Source of the DNA: Clostridiales bacterium
GTDB lineage: Bacteria > Bacillota > Clostridia > Oscillospirales > Oscillospiraceae
Direction: 5' to 3'
Length of the DNA: 64,000 nt
NCBI GenBank assembly: GCA_902362775.1
Contig: CABIXV010000002.1
Coordinates: 125,679-189,678 of the forward strand
The notes under the pieces: model-generated
Databases searched by the model: none
The model's input: only the letters and a program-made list of their open reading frames with translations
What the model was told of the DNA's origin: nothing
Shown: positions 6,821 through 14,931 of the stretch, one piece after another
Numbering within the stretch: position 1 is the first letter of the stretch
Layout: the number at the start of each line of letters is the position of its first letter
Position numbers and translations under genes: made by a program

Positions 6821-9538
6821 TCAATCACCCGGCGACAGCGCCGCCCGCAGCCCCTGCTGGATTTTGGCCTTCTCCCCGCTCCCGTCCGTCCGCAGGCGCA
6901 GGAGGGGGATGCCGCAGGCCTGGAAAATCCGGTCCTTTTTCTGGTCCCTCTCCGCCTGCCGGGAGCCCGGGGCGTGGAATGCGGTACCGTCCACCTCCAC
7001 CGCCAGCAGGGGCGACTTGTCCATCCGACGGAAGAACAGGAAGTCTACATGGGTCAGCGGGTTCCGGGCGTAGGCGGCCTCCTCCGGGATGAGGCCAGTA
7101 TAGTCCTTCACCAGGTTGACCAGCGCCACATGGGCCGCGCAGGCCACAGAGAAAAACTCCGGAATCTGGAGGACCTCCTCGATGACGGTGTAGAGGAGAT
7201 TCTCCGAGTCGTACTCCGAGATCCGCCGGTGCTTTTGCAGGAATTCCCGCCGCTGCTGGCCGTAGCCCTGGTAGAGCAGGTCGAAAACCGAGTAGACCGC
7301 GCTCTCCACCACGGCGCAGTTGTTGTACTGGATGTACCGGGCCAGGTCCCCGTAGTTGGTCCCGTCGTTGCGGGGGGCCTGGGAGGTAACCACGGTCAGG
7401 GACTTCACCGCCCGGGACACCGCCACATTCAACATCCGGGGGTCGTCCACAAATTCCCCAATCACATTGTCCACCGAGGTCAGGACGATGGCGTCCTTCT
7501 CCCGGCCCTGGAACTTGTGGACGGTGGCCACCTCCAGGCCGCCCAACTGCTGTTGGATTGCCGCCACCTGGTCCTTGTATGGCGTGATGATGCCCACACT
7601 CTCATAGCCCTTGTCCCGAAGGCGGGGCAGGACCTCTGCCCGGATGACGTCGATCTCCCGCTGGTTCAGGTGCCCTCGGACGTGGTTGCCCGGGGCGGTC
7701 TGGATCATGGTCAGAACATCCGGCTCTCCGCTGTCCTCCGTCATGACGATGAGCTTGCCGCCGTAGAATTTCTGGTTGCAGAAATCGATGATCTTGGGAT
7801 GGCAGCGGTAGTGTTCCCGCAGGAGGACGGTGGGGACCTCCGGCCATGCGGCCAGGGCAGAGGACAGCAGGCTGTGGGCGGAGAAGTGGTAGACCTCCGG
7901 CAGATCGTACCGGGCCCAGACCGCCTCGCTGGTTCGGAAATCATCGCCGTCCAGCACATTGGGGAGCTGCTGGAGGTCGCCCACAATGACGATGTTCTTG
8001 GCGCAGGAAGAGGCTAGTACCCCTGTGGCCAGATCCACCTGGGAGGCCTCGTCCACGATGAGATAGTCGTAGACATGGTCCAGGCTCAGGGTGCCCTTGA
8101 TGGAATAGGTGGTGCTGAGAACCACCGGGTACTCCCGGTTGAAGTCCGCAGGGCAGCCCCGGAAGTCCTTCAGCGTAAAGTGGCGGCGGGCCTTCCGCCA
8201 GGGATAGGCCCGGCTTGCCTCGCCTCGGAACAGCCGCAGGGACTGCTCTGTCAGTTCCGCCATTTTGTCATCGAAGGCGTAGTTGGTCAGCTTCTGCTCC
8301 AGATGTGTGCGCTCCTGGATCAGTTCCTGCCGCCGGACCTCGTAAAACTGCTGCTGGAGATAGGGAATCACCAGCTCTGGCCGCTGGAGGAACAGCTCCA
8401 GTGCGGCCCGCTTGAAACGGAACAGGATGGAGAGCTTTTGCAGCAGGCCCAACCTGCGCTTCCGCTCCGTGTGTTGCTCATACTCCAGCCAGAGGGATAA
8501 GATCTTCCGGCTGGAGAGACCCTTCAGCGGCTCCAAGGGCATTTGCCCATATGTGGCGTAGTATTCGCCGAAATAGTGCTGCTCCGGCCTCAGCTCCAGC
8601 AGCTCCTGCTCGATGGCGGCGATACGGTTTTTGGCGTTGAGCATCTCACTGAGCTCTTTGGACAAGGCCGTGACCTGCTGATCCAGCGCCGCCTGTTCCT
8701 CCGGCTCCAGCTCCCATGCCCCCATATCGGGATACTGGCCGGTCTGCCCCTCCAGAAAGCGTTCCTTATTGGTCTGGCTCCCCAGAAAGGCCGTCAGGAA
8801 TCCCAAGCCCTTCTTCTCCAGCTTCTCCGCCACATTGAGGGTGGCAGAGTTGTTGTTGGAGACCACCGCCACCGTCTGGCTCGCTCGGACCACATTGGCG
8901 ATGATGTTCAGGATGGTCTGGGTCTTACCGGTGCCCGGCGGCCCCTGAATGATGCTGACCTGAGCGGACAGGGCGTTCTCCACCGCTGTTTTCTGGCTCT
9001 GGTTCAGGCCGAAGGGGTAGATGATGGTCTCCGGCGGGGTACACTCCACCGGTTTTTTATCCCGGTTCAGATAGCAGGACAGCACGGTAGTCTCACGGAC
9101 CGTTTTGCAGCGCTCATACTGCATCTGCAAAATGTTCTGGCCGTTTTCCGCCACCAGGCTGACCGCCGTCGCCGTCTCCCTGAAGTAGTCAAAGATTCCC
9201 TTCTGCTTTTTGTCGGACAGGCAGTTCTGTTGGAGCTCCACCTGGTCTTTGGGGTAAGTAAGGGGCTTCTTCTCCGGGCGGAGGAGGCGATAGTAGGGGC
9301 CGAAGTCCAGAATTTCCTCTATCTGCGAAAAGACCTCGCCCCGCACCACGACCACCAGCTCGGCTGGGTCGATTCGCCGCTGCACCGCCAGCACCTGCAC
9401 CTTGTCACTGTGGTAGCGGTAGACCTTGGGGGAGCCGGCAAAGACCACCTCGCACATACCGTCCTGAAAGCGGAAGCTGGCAACGGAGTCGGTCTTGTCC
9501 TGACCGTTAATCAGGATCAAATGCTCTTTGCTCTCCAT
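6821..9538 (-). CDS. Superfamily 1 helicase with C-terminal DUF2726 nuclease-like domain
   Basis: A protein of 905 residues starting at the ATG after GGGAGG. The N-terminal third is poorly conserved. The helicase core has Walker A GPPGTGKT (about 199-206), YLIVDEASQVDLATG (Walker B), GDLQQLPNV (motif III) and VGIITPYKDQV, TVHKFQGREKDAIVL, NVAVSRA (motifs IV-VI) of the Upf1/Dna2-like group. A coiled helical insert (about 275-430) separates motifs. The last 120 residues (DFLFFRRMDKSPLLAVEVDG.AFH...) match DUF2726, a PD-(D/E)XK-like fold. Such helicase-nuclease proteins are frequent in defence islands. It is the last but one gene of the long minus-strand run and its codon usage is GC-rich, unlike the MutL-Z1 core. 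Confidence 0.85.
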   Translation of the reverse strand: MESKEHLILINGQDKTDSVASFRFQDGMCEVVFAGSPKVYRYHSDKVQVLAVQRRIDPAELVVVVRGEVFSQIEEILDFGPYYRLLRPEKKPLTYPKDQVELQQNCLSDKKQKGIFDYFRETATAVSLVAENGQNILQMQYERCKTVRETTVLSCYLNRDKKPVECTPPETIIYPFGLNQSQKTAVENALSAQVSIIQGPPGTGKTQTILNIIANVVRASQTVAVVSNNNSATLNVAEKLEKKGLGFLTAFLGSQTNKERFLEGQTGQYPDMGAWELEPEEQAALDQQVTALSKELSEMLNAKNRIAAIEQELLELRPEQHYFGEYYATYGQMPLEPLKGLSSRKILSLWLEYEQHTERKRRLGLLQKLSILFRFKRAALELFLQRPELVIPYLQQQFYEVRRQELIQERTHLEQKLTNYAFDDKMAELTEQSLRLFRGEASRAYPWRKARRHFTLKDFRGCPADFNREYPVVLSTTYSIKGTLSLDHVYDYLIVDEASQVDLATGVLASSCAKNIVIVGDLQQLPNVLDGDDFRTSEAVWARYDLPEVYHFSAHSLLSSALAAWPEVPTVLLREHYRCHPKIIDFCNQKFYGGKLIVMTEDSGEPDVLTMIQTAPGNHVRGHLNQREIDVIRAEVLPRLRDKGYESVGIITPYKDQVAAIQQQLGGLEVATVHKFQGREKDAIVLTSVDNVIGEFVDDPRMLNVAVSRAVKSLTVVTSQAPRNDGTNYGDLARYIQYNNCAVVESAVYSVFDLLYQGYGQQRREFLQKHRRISEYDSENLLYTVIEEVLQIPEFFSVACAAHVALVNLVKDYTGLIPEEAAYARNPLTHVDFLFFRRMDKSPLLAVEVDGTAFHAPGSRQAERDQKKDRIFQACGIPLLRLRTDGSGEKAKIQQGLRAALSPGD

Positions 9539-9559
9539 CGTGCGCCCTCCCAACATAAG

Positions 9560-11823
9560 TTATCCCGTTGCCCCGGGTCTGAACCGCCGATAGTAGTCTT
9601 CCAGTTTCTCATCGCACACCCGCTCGATCTCCTGTTTTCCTCTCGGGTCAGCTTCTTCCAGACGGACTCGTCCACTTGGATCACGCCCAAGGTCTTGGTA
9701 TGGTGGAGCATCTGCATATCCTCGAACCGCTTGAAGGGGTTGGACAGGATATTCCGCTGGGCCTGAGCGTCGGTATAGCTGCCCTTGGCGAAAATACTGT
9801 TGGCCTTTTCCGCCACCAGCCCAGCCGCTCTGCGGGCCTCATAAAATTCTCGGAAGTAGGTGACGATATCGCTAAGTTTCACCCGGCCCTTGTCGTCGGC
9901 AAACAGCAGCACCGGCTTGTAGGAATAGCTCATGTCCATCTGCCGCACCATGTCCAAGAACAGCTCTTTCCGGTTGGAGTCGTCAATCAGTGTCCAGCCA
10001 TACTGCCGGGCATACTTCTGGAGCGTCTCCTCTTTGAAATACTTGAAAGTCCGGTGCTCGCTCATGGGCACAACCAGATCCGGTACCAGCAGGCCATCCC
10101 GGACATACCGCTCAATGGTCTCCGTCTGCATATCCACCCGGCGGACGAACTCCATCTGGGAGATCATGCCGGCGGCCTCCTCCTGCCAGTTGAAGATGTC
10201 CACCAGCTCGTAGTCCAGTGCGTCCACCGGCCAGTCGATGAGGGCGTCCGGGCGTTCGCCCTTGTCATAAAGCCCCTGTTCGGCCGCCTTTTGCCCCTTG
10301 GTGCCCAGCACCAGAGCGCCGGGTTTGTACTCCTTCAAACGAAACAGCCGGTGCATGGAGTAGAGCATGTTGTACTGGCTGGCATTGTTCACGAAGTCAA
10401 AGACCATCAGGCTCTCCTTGCCGGGGGACAGCCGCATGCCCCGGCCCAGCTGCTGGGTGTAGAGCACCTTGGACATTGTGGGCCGGGCCATGAACAGCAC
10501 TTCCGTGGCCGGACAGTCCCAGCCCTCGTTGAGCAGGTCGCAGGCGCACAGCACCTTAATCTCGCCCTTTTCAAACCGGGCCAGCACCTCCCGGCGGTTG
10601 CTGGCCTTAATCTCACCGGACACGGCCTCAGCGGACACACCAGCGTCATGGAGTCGCCCGGCAATCTCCTGGGCGTGCTTGACGGAGGCGCAGAAGATGA
10701 CCGTCCGCTTGTCCCTCACATACTGGAGCCAGGTGTCTACAATGAGTTGGTTGCGCTCCAGCACATAGATCTTGCTCTCCAGATCCCGGATGCTGTACTG
10801 GACGCTGTTGAACCGCACGCGGGTCAAATCGATGTTGGTGTGGATGCGGATACACCGCACCGGCACCAGCTCGCCGATCTCCACGGCGGTCTGGATGTCC
10901 AGCTTGTGGGCGGTATTCTTAAAAATCTCCAGGATGTTCTTGTCGTCGGCCCGCTCCGGTGTAGCGGTCAGGCCCAGGGTAAATTCCGGCGTGAAGTAGG
11001 ACAGGACCTCCTGGTATGTATCGGCGGAGGCGTGGTGGGCTTCGTCCACGATGATGTAGCCGAAGTCATCGGGCTTGAACCGCTCCAGGTTCAGCGCCAC
11101 GCTCTGGATGCTGCCGCAGACCACAAAAGCGTTACCCTGCTTCATGCTCTCCACATAGCGGCTCACCGTGGCCCGGGGCCACAGCTCCCGGAAGGTTTTG
11201 GTGGCCTGATCCACCAGTTCCACTGTGTGGGCCAGGAACAGCGTGCGCTTGCCGAACCGCTTGGCATCCATGACGGCGGTCACCGTTTTGCCGGTGCCAG
11301 TGGCGTGGTAGAGCAGGGCAATGGTTTCAAAGTTGCAGCGCATCTCCTCCAGAGTTGCTAGGGCCTGCTTTTGGTGCTCCTTCAGTTCCAGTTTGGAGCC
11401 GTCCAGGGACTTGCCCCGCTGGGTGGGGAGGTAGTCCTCGATTTCCTTGAAGCTGGGGTGCTGTCCCAGAAATACCCGGAGCTCGTCCTTTACAGTTTCC
11501 GGCTGCTACTGCATCTGCCGCACCGCCCAGCGATACACATCCCAGCCCAGGTAGATCATGCTGTTCTGCTTGAGCAGGTCGTCGTAAAATTTGTTCTGGG
11601 AAACCAGCTTAGGGTTGTGGGAGGCCTCGTCATCGATCTCAATGGCCACCTTCCGCCCGCCATTTTCAATCAGGAAGTCGGCAAACCGGCTGTTCTGGTA
11701 GATGTCGGAAAAGGGATACTGGGAGTAGAGATAGCCTGCCTTCTCGGCACCGAAAGTGTCGGAGAAGAGTTCGATGAACAGATCCTCGGCACTGCTGCCG
11801 GAGGCGGAGCGGTAGGTAGGCAT
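9560..11823 (-). pseudogene. Nuclease-DEAD/DEAH helicase (SF2) with nonsense codon and 3' frameshift
   Basis: The intact ancestor would be about 750 residues. It has an N-terminal PD-(D/E)XK-like endonuclease part (FADFLIENGGRKVAIEIDDEASH, then NSMIYLGWDVYRW) and an SF2 helicase with ATGTGKT, IIVDEAHH, GLTATPER and QLGRGMRLS. An in-frame TAG at 11506-11508 separates the two (VRQMQ-stop-QPETVKDEL), consistent with CAG to TAG. Near 9638 one A seems lost in an A-run: restoring it yields EEKQEIERVCDEKLEDYYRRF and a stop at 9560, whereas the actual frame runs into the next gene to 9517. The helicase part alone could be translated from 11343. The DNA restriction role is inferred from domain content. 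Confidence 0.82.
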
Positions 11824-11828
11824 GGAGG

Positions 11829-12296
11829 TCACCTCAACTTTGTGGAACGAAAATATTGTTCTTCTCTGTACAGTTCAAGAAGAGGCAAGTTCTTTTTAGA
11901 GAGATTAATCCCCCATTCCGGGGCACTTTTCTGCCCTGGTTTATCGTAGTTTCGATTTACAAACAATGCATTAGGATTATTCCAAGTTTGAGATGGAATC
12001 ACATAACAGTTTGGCAGAGCACCATTTGAAAATAGCAGCAGAAACACCAGTCGAGTAGGAGAAAGCACCATTTTTTCTTTTCGGATATAAACATAGTCCA
12101 GATTACGGACAGCCTTGACTTGAATTTCATAGTATTGACCATCATCCGGATTCCTCGCTACAAAATCTACGCCATGATCATCCACTTCCGAGGTATAAAC
12201 ATCGTATCCGTAGGAAGCAAACTCCATCTTGGCATAGTACTCTGCATATCGTCCTAACTGGAGATGGGATAGTTCTGACCAGTTTGTATTCGGCAT
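11829..12296 (-). CDS. DUF4365-like PD-(D/E)XK nuclease-fold protein
   Basis: A 155-residue protein. LGRYAEYYAKMEFASYGYDVYTSEVDDHGVDFVAR followed by YYEIQVKAVR gives the D...ExQxK arrangement of the PD-(D/E)XK fold as seen in DUF4365 and Holliday-junction-resolvase-like proteins. It abuts the MazG-like gene (1-nt gap) and its stop overlaps the region of the helicase pseudogene start. Base composition turns AT-rich from here upstream. It is probably a nuclease component or accessory of the defence island; substrate unknown. Confidence 0.72.
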   Translation of the reverse strand: MPNTNWSELSHLQLGRYAEYYAKMEFASYGYDVYTSEVDDHGVDFVARNPDDGQYYEIQVKAVRNLDYVYIRKEKMVLSPTRLVFLLLFSNGALPNCYVIPSQTWNNPNALFVNRNYDKPGQKSAPEWGINLSKKNLPLLELYREEQYFRSTKLR

Positions 12297-12297
12297 T

Positions 12298-12618
12298 TTA
12301 GTTCTCCAATACTTCTTTCAGCAGAATCTTTTTCTCAAATCCTCCCCGTTTGGATGACTTATCTGCTCGTACCTGCTCCAGTTCTTTAAGAGTCCAGCCG
12401 CGGGCTTTTACGACAGCCTGCACAACCTCCAGAAGGTCAGCCAGTTCCTCGAGAGATTTGCTATCTTGGTACTCTGCCAGTTCTTCGTTCAATTTTTGAT
12501 CCAGAAGATATATGTAGTCCTCATCAGAGAGCGTTTCACAAATGCAGACCTTCCCATCTGCTTCGATGATCTCCGGAATACGATCACGCACCAGTTTATG
12601 ATAAGAAATTGCAGACAT
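12298..12618 (-). CDS. MazG-like NTP pyrophosphohydrolase-fold protein
   Basis: A 106-residue all-alpha protein. YHKLVRDRIPEII at the N-terminus and KLNEELAEYQDSKSLEELADLLEVVQAVVKARGW carry the EExxE...ExxD pattern of the MazG/phosphoribosyl-ATP pyrophosphohydrolase superfamily, which binds Mg2+ through these acids. This short 'phosphoribosyl-ATP pyrophosphohydrolase-like' type is common in phages and defence islands, where nucleotide cleanup or depletion is suspected. It lies within the same minus-strand run as Vsr and Dcm, AT-rich like them. Confidence 0.8.
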   Translation of the reverse strand: MSAISYHKLVRDRIPEIIEADGKVCICETLSDEDYIYLLDQKLNEELAEYQDSKSLEELADLLEVVQAVVKARGWTLKELEQVRADKSSKRGGFEKKILLKEVLEN

Positions 12619-12630
12619 AATTTCACCTAT

Positions 12631-12942
12631 TTAGTCTATATTAAATTCATGTCTCAAAATATCAACTAAAAAACTTGCTGTTTCCGAATCCAGTTGAATT
12701 GATTGACTGAGTTTTTCAGGGTTCTCTCTTCCGGTATGTCCATATGTATCTAACTGGACATACTTTTCGCCATCTGATTGAAAAACAGTATAGGTGGCGT
12801 GTACCTTTTCATGAACGATGTTCCTGTTCTTTTCAATTCTCTGAATATCTTTAAGGTTAATCTGTGTGATTAACGCAATCTCCTTTAATTTCAGCACATA
12901 GCTGTTCCAATCTCTTTTCCCGAACTTTTTTCTTGAGTTCAC
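12631..12942 (-). CDS. Small conserved protein overlapping vsr
   Basis: Up to 103 residues; the conserved-looking part is NIVHEKVHATYTVFQSDGEKYVQLDTYGHTGRENPEKLSQSIQLDSETASFLVDIL. Proteins of this type occur beside DNA methylase and Z1-type systems and are often misannotated as methionyl-tRNA formyltransferase; no such domain is visible. From the ATG at 12942 it would overlap vsr by 86 nt. A GTG at 12897 would give an 88-residue product with less overlap. The start therefore remains open. Probably an accessory protein of the restriction-modification cassette. Confidence 0.65.
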   Translation of the reverse strand: MNSRKKFGKRDWNSYVLKLKEIALITQINLKDIQRIEKNRNIVHEKVHATYTVFQSDGEKYVQLDTYGHTGRENPEKLSQSIQLDSETASFLVDILRHEFNID

Positions 12943-13291
12943 ACTCCCAGACGGTGATCACAGTCCAGCCAAGAATGTTCAGTGCTTCTATGTTTTTCTT
13001 GTCTCGCTCAACATTATGCTGAAGTTTAGGTATCCAATACTCCTGATTTGATGATGGCCAAACAAAGCGTGAGCAGTCATGTCTATGCCAGAAACAGCCA
13101 TTCACAAAAATTACGGTCTTATATTTGGGTAATACAATATCAGGAGTACCTGGTAAACTCCGGACATTTTTTCGATAACGGAATCCTTTAGAAAAAAGAT
13201 ATTTCCGAACAATCTCCTCTGGCCTGCTGTTGGTACTCCGGATATGCGACATATTCATGCTTCGGACTTCTTTTGAATGATTGTCAGCCAT
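12857..13291 (-). CDS. vsr: Very-short-patch repair endonuclease Vsr
   Basis: A 144-residue protein matching Vsr. MNMSHIRSTNSRPEEIVRKYLF is the signature N-terminus; LPGTPDIVLPKYKTVIFVNGCFWHRHDC contains the catalytic Asp51 and the metal/His cluster around His69, at the same residue numbers as in E. coli Vsr. Vsr nicks 5' of T in T:G mismatches produced by deamination of 5-methylcytosine and so limits C-to-T mutation at methylated sites. Its ATG overlaps the stop of the methyltransferase gene, the usual dcm-vsr arrangement, so the repaired sites should be those methylated by the neighbouring enzyme. Confidence 0.93.
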   Translation of the reverse strand: MADNHSKEVRSMNMSHIRSTNSRPEEIVRKYLFSKGFRYRKNVRSLPGTPDIVLPKYKTVIFVNGCFWHRHDCSRFVWPSSNQEYWIPKLQHNVERDKKNIEALNILGWTVITVWECELKKKVREKRLEQLCAEIKGDCVNHTD

Positions 13292-14912
13292 TTGAGGTCA
13301 CTTCTGGATACAGATTTTTAGTTAAAATCTGAGCAAGTTTTTTTGCAATAGATTTTGCCATAATGGGAGGCACAGCATTACCCACCTGCTGATACTGTTT
13401 GTCTTTTGAGCCGCAAAACACGAAACTGTCTGGAAAAGTTTGAAGTCGGGCTGCTTCTCTGATACTGATTGCACGATCCAATGTGGGATGTATCCACATG
13501 GACTTTCTGACATTTACCACTGTTCCGCTTGGCTCATCATAATTCAGCCTAAGATAAATTGTGTTCTGAGTGCGAGTTGCATCGGTATAAGTATTTGTTT
13601 TGAGAGACTCTTTGAGTGAATGAAAGTTCTCTCCTTGTTTAAGTGCACGGAATCGCTCCATCGCTGTACCAGTTGTCTTCGTAATTATATGATTCCTGAG
13701 AACAGCAGAATTGCGGAGAGACTTTGCCAATTCACTTAGCCCTTCCTTAGGTTGAAGCTTAATTCCGTCTTGATCGCTGTCGAGATCAACAACAGGTTCA
13801 ACATCTTCTAAATCGCTGATAGCATCCCGCACGGTTCGATATTCATCAGCATCAAACCTGCCGTTGGGCAGGGCTATTTTTGCAGAAATACTTCGTTTAA
13901 TCCCGATTACTACGAAACGCATCCGTTTTTGAGGCGCTCCATAGTCAGCTGCACACAAGACATCACTATAGATTACATAGTCATTTTCAGGTGCTTCAAG
14001 AATACCTTTAAGATAATCATATACCGCAAATGATTGTATTTTTGCAGACAGTCCATCGTTGTTTCGAATATATTCATCCACTGCAATATTATTGGCAAAT
14101 ATCTCTCTTGCCTTACTGAGCATACGCTGGATCATAATAGATGGTTCGATATTCGCTTTAATATTCTCGGCGATCATTGCCCCGGAATAATATTCGCGGA
14201 GAGCGGTAAAAGCTCTCCTTGCTTCTCCGAAAATATGATTATCAGCAGGAAGCGTTAAATATGTGTTGGAAATCTTCAGCAGTTTCTTTTTATGCTTATC
14301 TAAAGCCTTGCGCATTTTCGCAACATTTTTGGATGCTTTATAAACTACATTCAGTTCAAAATAATCATCTTCCGGCCAGAGATATTTCGCAATTTCTGTT
14401 TCAGACTGTACGATGTCTAATGCATCCGCAAATATAAATTTATTATCTAATAAATGCAGGTAAGTATCTTTTACGGAAATATGGCAATGTTTAACAGAGG
14501 TTTCATCACCTTTTTCCATGTAAAATCTGTGCACTTCTGAGCGTAGCATACTGACATTTTCCATTACAAATGCTTTAGGCTGCAATTCCAAAATTGCCCT
14601 GAGATATTGCTTTACAAGCATATTATTCTGGCTGATTGCATGATTTTTTTGGCGGTTTGCATTCGAAAAGCCTTGGCACGGAGGACCGCCTATGACAACA
14701 TCAATCTTACCATACCTGCTCATAATGTCTGTATAGTCCGCTGCACAGACATCTCCTTGAACTTCAACGCCAGGGTGATTTCGGCGGTAAGTTTCCTGCA
14801 TGTACGGACTGTTTTCAAATGCTACTTTTATATCATATTTTTGTGTCTGCATGAATCCCAAGCTTAGGCCGCCCGCCCCCGCGAAAAGATCCACTGCTGT
14901 ATATTTGTTCAT
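13284..14912 (-). CDS. dcm: DNA (cytosine-5) methyltransferase
   Basis: A 542-residue enzyme. Motif I is DLFAGAGGLSLGF; motif IV is VVIGGPPCQGFSNA with catalytic Cys79; motif VI is the ENV of FVMENVSML. GTVVNVRKSMWIHPTLDRAISIREAARLQTFPDSF (motifs VIII-IX) and YQQVGNAVPPIMAKSIA (motif X) close the domain. It is longer than typical M.HhaI-type enzymes because of a helical insert of about 150 residues after motif VI (roughly 140-290) and a target-recognition stretch. The ATG at 14912 follows AAGGGTGA; a GTG directly before it is the alternative. It modifies cytosine in an unknown site and probably protects the host from the restriction part encoded by the AIPR/DUF4420/Z1/MutL-like genes. Confidence 0.93.
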   Translation of the reverse strand: MNKYTAVDLFAGAGGLSLGFMQTQKYDIKVAFENSPYMQETYRRNHPGVEVQGDVCAADYTDIMSRYGKIDVVIGGPPCQGFSNANRQKNHAISQNNMLVKQYLRAILELQPKAFVMENVSMLRSEVHRFYMEKGDETSVKHCHISVKDTYLHLLDNKFIFADALDIVQSETEIAKYLWPEDDYFELNVVYKASKNVAKMRKALDKHKKKLLKISNTYLTLPADNHIFGEARRAFTALREYYSGAMIAENIKANIEPSIMIQRMLSKAREIFANNIAVDEYIRNNDGLSAKIQSFAVYDYLKGILEAPENDYVIYSDVLCAADYGAPQKRMRFVVIGIKRSISAKIALPNGRFDADEYRTVRDAISDLEDVEPVVDLDSDQDGIKLQPKEGLSELAKSLRNSAVLRNHIITKTTGTAMERFRALKQGENFHSLKESLKTNTYTDATRTQNTIYLRLNYDEPSGTVVNVRKSMWIHPTLDRAISIREAARLQTFPDSFVFCGSKDKQYQQVGNAVPPIMAKSIAKKLAQILTKNLYPEVTSNG

Positions 14913-14931
14913 CACTATTCACCCTTGCCGA

